Shown: piece by piece, positions 5,144 through 7,464 of the stretch
How the letters are laid out: the number at the start of each line of letters is the position of its first letter
Numbering within the stretch: position 1 is the first letter of the stretch
From: an uncultured Lachnospiraceae bacterium
GTDB lineage: Bacteria > Bacillota > Clostridia > Lachnospirales > Lachnospiraceae
Length of the DNA stretch: 7,464 nt
NCBI GenBank assembly: GCA_902782965.1
Contig: CACZPG010000211.1
Span: 1-7,464, forward strand
Direction of reading: 5' to 3'
Notes under the pieces: generated by a model
The model's database searches: none
What the model was told of the DNA's origin: nothing
The model's input: the letters and a program-made list of their open reading frames with translations, nothing else
Position numbers and translations under genes: made by a program

Positions 5144-6799
5144 ATGGAAGTAAAAAACTTACAAAGTATGATTTTAGAGTGCATTGCATATGCCGATGAA
5201 GTAAATAAGAATGGCGATGTTTATCCGGAAGACGCCCGTATGCCTCTCCGTGATCTTCTCAGACATGATATTATAGTTTTTCTCGGATATCTATACGAAC
5301 CCGGAAATAAACATACAGCTGACCAGATAGAATTTATCAGACAGAATCTTAAAATGAATCTTTCAGAAGAGAAATTTGCTGATTTCGTTCAGCAGAAATG
5401 TGTAGATGAGAGATTCCTTACAGAGGCTCCTAAATCAATCCGTTATTTCATTTCTGCCGATCAGGCCGCAAATAAGGAAGCCTTCATTTCAGGAAGTATT
5501 TCCAGATCAAAATTCATAGCTGACAGTTTCAGAAAGATAGGTCAGGGATTCATCGATTACCCTGAAGCTCACGACGCAACCAAGAAGCATCTTTCTGATT
5601 TCGTTGAGGTTCTTAATGCTACACTTAACAGTGCAGGTATTCTCACATCTCAGCACACCGGTGTTCTGAGAATGCAGGACAGTCCTCACAGAAAAGAAGG
5701 CGTAGCTACCTTCACGGACAAAACTAATCCAGATCTGCAGAACGTTACAACCTTCGATGAGAAATCAGGAAGCTTCGTTACTAAGAAAGCTATCAATATT
5801 TCCGGATATAATATTCAGAAGAAACGTGCCGATGATGTATCTGAATTCCTCAACTTCCAGCCTGAAGAAGAGAAAGAAGACGCTGTATTCAAACGTGGAG
5901 AAGGCCGTGTAGGACGTAACAGACGAGGCAGTGATGAATCCGAAGAAATCGAAAAGCCACTCGATGATCTTATTGCTGAACTCCAGGCACTTACAGGACT
6001 TGCATCAGTTAAAGAAGATGTTATGCATCTTGTAAATATCATCAAGGTTCGTCGTCTCCGTGAGCTGAAGGGACTTAAGAGAATCGATATGTCCTTCCAC
6101 CTTGTATTTACAGGAAACCCAGGAACCGGTAAAACTACTATCGCCCGTATTCTTGCTAAGATATATAAACAGCTCGGAGTTGTAAGCCGCGGACAGTTCA
6201 TAGAGGTCGACCGTTCAGGACTTGTAGACCACTACTCCGGTGGTACAGCTCTTAAGACAACCGAAGTAATCAACAGAGCTATCGGTGGTATCCTCTTTAT
6301 CGATGAGGCATACTCACTTACACATAATAAGGAATCAGGCGACTATGGTCAGGAAGTTGTAGATACACTCCTGAAACGTATGGAAGATGATCGTGATGAC
6401 TTCATCGTTATTGTTGCCGGATATACAGATGAAATGCATGAATTCATCGAATCCAACCCTGGTCTCAGATCACGTTTCAACAAATATATCCATTTCCCTG
6501 ATTACTCAAGTAATGAGCTTATGGAAATTTTCAAATATATGTGTAAAGATACAGATTACATGCTTACAGAGAATGCAGCTTCCGTTGCCGAGGCTTATCT
6601 CAGAGGTATGACAGAGGCTAAGAAGGATAACTTCGCTAATGCCCGTCTGGTACGTAACTATTTCGAAAGATGTATTGACCGTCAGGCCAACCGTATAGTT
6701 CAGGATGCACATATTACTGAAGAAGATCTTCTTACATTCGTCAGAGAAGATATGGTAGAAAGCACTACTGCCGGATCACTTACAAAGAACGAAGATTAA
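5144..6799 (+). CDS. AAA+ ATPase of the CbxX/CfqX (SpoVK-like) class with an unassigned N-terminal region
   Basis: This is a 551-residue protein of the CbxX/CfqX AAA+ class, whose members include the Rubisco activase CbbX, sporulation protein SpoVK and the type VII secretion ATPase EccA. The AAA+ module spans about 270-540: Walker A GNPGTGKT (324-331), Walker B ILFIDEA (383-389), sensor-1 region IVIVAGY (421-427), arginine-finger region NPGLRSRF (438-445), and sensor-2 helix NARLVRNYFE (499-508). The pore loop DHYSGGTALKT (362-372) has Gly where family members commonly have Gln. Residues 1-170 look helical and could be a TerB-like or other adaptor domain, a weak guess. Residues 170-270 are polar, ending in a charged, likely disordered linker (EEEKED, then RNRRGSDESEE). 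No signal peptide or membrane helix is seen, so it is cytosolic, probably a hexameric remodeller of an unknown partner. GGGGAG lies 8 bases before the ATG. No Rubisco, sporulation or secretion gene is nearby. Confidence 0.9.
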   Translation: MEVKNLQSMILECIAYADEVNKNGDVYPEDARMPLRDLLRHDIIVFLGYLYEPGNKHTADQIEFIRQNLKMNLSEEKFADFVQQKCVDERFLTEAPKSIRYFISADQAANKEAFISGSISRSKFIADSFRKIGQGFIDYPEAHDATKKHLSDFVEVLNATLNSAGILTSQHTGVLRMQDSPHRKEGVATFTDKTNPDLQNVTTFDEKSGSFVTKKAINISGYNIQKKRADDVSEFLNFQPEEEKEDAVFKRGEGRVGRNRRGSDESEEIEKPLDDLIAELQALTGLASVKEDVMHLVNIIKVRRLRELKGLKRIDMSFHLVFTGNPGTGKTTIARILAKIYKQLGVVSRGQFIEVDRSGLVDHYSGGTALKTTEVINRAIGGILFIDEAYSLTHNKESGDYGQEVVDTLLKRMEDDRDDFIVIVAGYTDEMHEFIESNPGLRSRFNKYIHFPDYSSNELMEIFKYMCKDTDYMLTENAASVAEAYLRGMTEAKKDNFANARLVRNYFERCIDRQANRIVQDAHITEEDLLTFVREDMVESTTAGSLTKNED

Positions 6800-6835
6800 T
6801 AAATGATTCATAAATAAATAATAGAATTTTTCAAC

Positions 6836-6877
6836 AATACTTTACTTCATATTTCACGATATGGAGTAAAGTATTTT
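6836..6877 (+). terminator. Stem-loop terminator after the AAA+ gene
   Basis: A 17-pair stem (6836-6852 with 6859-6875, one G-U pair) closes a six-base loop (TTCACG) 36 bases after the AAA+ stop codon. The single imperfect pair is a G-U wobble only in the plus-strand RNA and would be an A-C mismatch in the minus, which favours rightward function. The T-run is short (TTTT, 6874-6877) and the stem is AT-rich, so termination may be partial. Confidence 0.68.
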
Positions 6878-6895
6878 AGAATACTAATAGTGAAG

Positions 6896-6927
6896 TTTCA
6901 TTGTACTACGGGGGTATTTCAATGAAA
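6896..6927 (+). promoter_or_regulatory. Inverted repeat enclosing the ribosome binding site and start codon of the sensor gene
   Basis: TTTCATTG (6896-6903) and CAATGAAA (6920-6927) are perfect 8-base complements. In the mRNA they would form a hairpin whose 16-base loop holds the GGGGG ribosome binding site (6910-6914) and whose right arm contains the AUG (6922-6924). Such a fold would hide the start codon and could lower or regulate translation. The stem is AT-rich and only moderately stable. Confidence 0.4.
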
Positions 6928-7464
6928 AGAAAGAACGTTGCGGTTTATGTAGCAGATATATATCGCGATATAGTCAGAAAAACTCAATACGGAGTCATTC
7001 AGGCTGCAAAAAGAAACAACGTAAAACTCTTCTTTTTCACAAGCTTCAGCGATAACTACAGCAATATGGAGTTTGTAGAATTATCAGATTATGACAAAGG
7101 CGATTTCTCAATATATATGCTGCCGGATCTTGAAAATTTTGACGGGCTCATTTCTTTTGACAGTTATATGCCGGAGAATTTCAACGAGCCTGTTAACAGA
7201 CTGAAGGAAAAAGCTGCATGTCCTGTTGTTACTCTCGGTGACATCAAAGATTTCACATATAATGTTGTTAACGATCAGAAACGTTCTTATATGGAACTTA
7301 TTGAACATATAATTGTTGATCATAACTGCAAAGAACTAATTCATGTTGCCGGAAGAATGTCCATGTCCTTTGCAGTCGAGCGTATGGAAGTATTCAAGAA
7401 CACTCTCACCAAACACGGCATTTCCTATGATGAAAGTAATATAGTGTACGGAAATCTATGGTAC
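6922..7464 (+). CDS. LacI/GalR-type sugar-binding sensor domain protein without HTH, N-terminal 181 codons
   Basis: The frame is open from the ATG to the right edge and continues beyond it. The residues follow the first lobe and crossover of a periplasmic-binding-protein-like (LacI/GalR sensor) fold: KNVAVYVADIYRDIVRKTQYGVIQAAKRNNV (4-34), FFFTSF (37-42), FDGLISFDSY (73-82), CPVVTLGD (100-107), NVVNDQKRSYMELIEHII (114-131), LIHVAG (139-144) and ERMEVFKNTLTKHGI (153-167). Unlike a LacI repressor, it starts at the sensor with no N-terminal DNA-binding helix-turn-helix. An in-frame TAG at 6877-6879, with no ATG between, rules out a longer start. No signal peptide is present, so it is probably cytosolic. 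Similar HTH-less sensors in Lachnospiraceae, as I recall, are fused to C-terminal output domains such as GGDEF; that part is not visible. GGGGG at 6910-6914 is 7 bases before the ATG. A weak promoter (TTCACG 6853-6858, TAGAAT 6877-6882) may exist. Confidence 0.78.
   Translation, partial: MKRKNVAVYVADIYRDIVRKTQYGVIQAAKRNNVKLFFFTSFSDNYSNMEFVELSDYDKGDFSIYMLPDLENFDGLISFDSYMPENFNEPVNRLKEKAACPVVTLGDIKDFTYNVVNDQKRSYMELIEHIIVDHNCKELIHVAGRMSMSFAVERMEVFKNTLTKHGISYDESNIVYGNLWY

Noticed and set aside
5815..6201. 128-codon open frame on the minus strand
   Set aside because: It is antisense to the linker and Walker A region of the AAA+ ATPase. Its Ser/Arg/Pro-rich composition reflects the reverse complement of a real gene.

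Overview
The window reads as a chromosomal segment of a low-GC anaerobic Firmicute, most likely a hemicellulose-degrading Lachnospiraceae (Butyrivibrio/Roseburia-like). This is an inference from the protein types: a split transketolase, a TalC-type transaldolase close to the Bacillus form, a cytosolic GH3 enzyme of the beta-xylosidase type and an HTH-less LacI-like sensor. It also rests on the AT-rich intergenic DNA and strong AGGAGG-type ribosome binding sites. No tRNA, rRNA, CRISPR array, insertion sequence or phage gene was seen.

Left two thirds (1-4927, all on the minus strand; read right to left): a GH3 glycosidase, then after 129 bases a transaldolase, then the N- and C-terminal halves of a split transketolase separated by 4 bases, then the first 44 codons of a COG2407-type (L-fucose/L-arabinose isomerase-like) protein cut by the window edge. 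Together they look like a pentose-salvage module. The glycosidase would release xylose or arabinose from imported oligosaccharides, an isomerase would make the ketose, and transketolase plus transaldolase would feed the non-oxidative pentose phosphate pathway. The transaldolase appears to have its own promoter as well as possible read-through from the glycosidase gene.

Middle (4928-5143): a 216-base divergent intergenic region. It holds an extended -10 promoter for the rightward gene with a perfect 7+7 palindrome across the predicted start site. On the glycosidase side there is a second palindrome (TTACA-TAT-TGTAA), repeats of AGTAAC/AGTTAC, and a possible 12-codon leader frame.

Right third (5144-7464, plus strand): a 551-residue AAA+ ATPase of the CbxX/CfqX (SpoVK-like) class with a roughly 270-residue N-terminal region I cannot assign. 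A 17-bp stem-loop terminator follows, then the 5' part of a gene for a LacI-type sugar-binding fold that begins directly at the sensor domain with no DNA-binding helix-turn-helix. Its start codon lies in one arm of an 8-bp inverted repeat whose loop carries the ribosome binding site. The output domain of this protein is outside the window.

The least explained pieces are the AAA+ protein's N-terminal region and partner, the HTH-less sensor with its potentially occluded start, and the operator-like palindromes between the two divergent genes.
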